Below are positions 6,537-7,647 of a stretch of DNA of 7,647 nucleotides, piece by piece. Numbering within the stretch: the first letter of the stretch is position 1; every line of letters starts with the position of its first letter. A program made the translations under genes and the position numbers. The notes below the pieces were generated by a model that did not search any database, was not told the DNA's origin, and worked only from the letters and a program-made list of their open reading frames with translations. The DNA lies in assembly GCA_015492915.1 (NCBI GenBank), contig WGED01000488.1, forward strand, positions 1 through 7,647, in the 5' to 3' direction. This stretch comes from Cyclobacteriaceae bacterium (lineage in GTDB: Bacteria; Bacteroidota; Bacteroidia; Cytophagales; Cyclobacteriaceae).

Positions 6537-7647
6537 ATGCAAAGATACAAGATTTTATGGGCCGACGACGAGATCGATCTGCTGAAACCCCACATCCTTT
6601 TCCTGTCACAAAAGGGCTATGATATTACTCCGGTCACGAGTGGCACTGATGCCCTCGATGAGATAAAGAAAAATAATTTCGACATCATCTTCCTTGACGA
6701 AAACATGCCCGGGATGACCGGGCTGGAGACATTGCCTCAGATCAAGGCCATCCATCCCGACATTCCCGTAGTGATGATTACCAAAAGCGAGGAGGAACAG
6801 ATCATGGAAGAGGCCATCGCCTCAAAAATTGCAGATTACCTCATCAAGCCGCTCAATCCGAATCAGATATTGCTTTCCATCAAAAAGCTGCTCGACAACA
6901 AAAGGCTGGTATCCGAACGCACCAACATCAGCTATCAACAGGATTTCAGGAATATCAGCATGGCCTTCAGCGATTACCTCAACCATGAGGAATGGGCCGA
7001 TATTTATAAAAAGCTCATATTCTGGGAACTTGAAATGTCGAGCGCGGGCAATGTGGAGATGGGTGAGGTGTTGCAGATGCAGAAGAACGAGGCCAACCTG
7101 AATTTTGCCCGTTTTGTCATGGAAAACTACGAAGACTGGATCAATGATCCCGAAAGCGACCGGCCTATGATGTCTCCCGAAATCATGAGAAAAAAGGTAT
7201 TTCCGGAGTTGAGCGGCGACAGGCCCCTGTTTTTTATCGTAATCGACAATCTTCGCTACGATCAATGGAAAATCATCCAAAGTGCGATCCTCGACAATTT
7301 TAACATCGACAAGGAAGAGAGCTACTACTCCATCCTGCCTACAACTACGGCCTATGCCCGAAACAGCATCTTCTCAGGCATGATGCCACTCGACATGGCA
7401 AGATATCATCGCGATCTGTGGATCGATGAAGATGTGGAAGAAGGTAAGAATAATTTTGAAGACAAATTCCTGGAAAGGCAACTGAAGAAAAACAACCTGA
7501 ATATCAAGTGGAGTTATAACAAAATCAAGAATATCGCCCAGGGCAAAAACCTAAGCGACAGTATCAACAACCTGCTCGGCAATCATCTGAACGTCATTGT
7601 ATACAACTTTGTGGACATGCTCTCTCACGCCCGTACCGAGATGGAAG
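6537..7647 (+). CDS. porX: PorX-like response regulator with PglZ domain, T9SS regulator, 3' end cut by window edge
   Basis: PorX is the receiver partner of the PorY kinase in control of the type IX secretion system and gliding in Bacteroidota; it has no DNA-binding domain. Here 370 codons are open to the window edge, out of about 515-520 usual. A CheY-like receiver fills about 1-120: acidic pair Asp10-Asp11 in WADDE, phosphoacceptor Asp54 in FLDENMPG, Thr82 in MITKS and Lys104 in IKP. Residues about 125-210 look all-helical and act as the linker bundle. The PglZ/alkaline-phosphatase-like domain starts near 225 with VIDNLRYDQW (Asp237 as likely metal ligand), PTTTAYARNS at 268-277 (Thr271 as likely nucleophile), and NFVDMLSHAR at 357-366 (Asp360 and His364 as likely metal ligands). 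All visible sites are intact, so it should be phosphorylatable and catalytically competent. The ATG at 6537 puts the receiver at its usual place. No Shine-Dalgarno is seen; the upstream bases are A/T-rich. It diverges from the HD gene with 53 bp between starts. Confidence 0.93.
   Translation, partial: MQRYKILWADDEIDLLKPHILFLSQKGYDITPVTSGTDALDEIKKNNFDIIFLDENMPGMTGLETLPQIKAIHPDIPVVMITKSEEEQIMEEAIASKIADYLIKPLNPNQILLSIKKLLDNKRLVSERTNISYQQDFRNISMAFSDYLNHEEWADIYKKLIFWELEMSSAGNVEMGEVLQMQKNEANLNFARFVMENYEDWINDPESDRPMMSPEIMRKKVFPELSGDRPLFFIVIDNLRYDQWKIIQSAILDNFNIDKEESYYSILPTTTAYARNSIFSGMMPLDMARYHRDLWIDEDVEEGKNNFEDKFLERQLKKNNLNIKWSYNKIKNIAQGKNLSDSINNLLGNHLNVIVYNFVDMLSHARTEME
6540..6547 (-). promoter_or_regulatory. 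Bacteroidota -7 promoter element candidate for the HD-lpxD-lpxC/fabZ-lpxA cluster
   Basis: On the minus strand the bases read TATCTTTG followed by CAT, an exact match to TAnnTTTG and a very typical Bacteroidota form. It would give a start near 6534 and a leader of about 50 bases before the HD gene TTG at 6483. The element lies over codons 2-4 of porX, directly next to its ATG. A -33 TTTG at the normal spacing is not clear, which lowers confidence. Confidence 0.5.

Noticed and set aside
6822..7280. 152-codon open frame on the minus strand opposite porX
   Set aside because: Antisense to conserved receiver and PglZ-domain coding sequence, with no family features of its own.

Overview
The window looks like a chromosomal stretch from a Bacteroidota (Bacteroidetes) bacterium. 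Three things point there: LpxC and FabZ are fused into one protein, which is characteristic of this phylum; a PorX-type protein (response-regulator receiver plus PglZ/alkaline-phosphatase-like domain) is present; and several intergenic regions carry the phylum's -7 promoter element TAnnTTTG, with few convincing Shine-Dalgarno sites. No insertion sequence, phage gene, CRISPR array, tRNA or rRNA was seen. Genus or order cannot be fixed from this sequence.

Layout, left to right. (1) Positions 1-255, minus strand: the N-terminal two thirds of a RidA/YjgF-type imine deaminase, cut by the window edge. (2) Positions 256-336: a short divergent control region with two facing -7-like elements only one base apart. 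(3) Positions 337-1383, plus strand: hemE, uroporphyrinogen decarboxylase, complete. (4) Positions 1377-1853, minus strand: a small predicted lipoprotein of unknown function whose 3' end overlaps the hemE 3' end by 7 bp. (5) Positions 1973-6483, minus strand: a tight cluster read in the order HD-domain phosphohydrolase, lpxD, lpxC-fabZ, lpxA. (6) From 6537 to the right edge, plus strand: porX, missing roughly its last quarter.

How the genes work together. LpxA, the LpxC half of the fusion and LpxD perform the first three committed steps of lipid A synthesis (O-acylation, deacetylation, N-acylation of UDP-GlcNAc). The fused FabZ half dehydrates 3-hydroxyacyl-ACP, the same acyl donor pool used by LpxA and LpxD, so one transcript sets the split between lipid A and ordinary fatty acids. 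The HD protein at the head of the cluster is a probable nucleotide phosphohydrolase. Divergent from it is PorX, known as a regulator of the type IX secretion system (T9SS), whose cargo is often attached to lipopolysaccharide at the surface. The neighbourhood therefore joins outer-membrane building with T9SS control. A strong -7 match for the lipid A cluster lies over codons 2-4 of porX, so the two units may affect each other's expression.

Most of the window is well-conserved housekeeping sequence. I did not find a clear undescribed system. The points most worth a second look are the two compact divergent control regions, the uncharacterised lipoprotein with an atypical lipobox, and the pairing of two putative nucleotide hydrolases (HD protein and PorX) at the head of the lipid A cluster.
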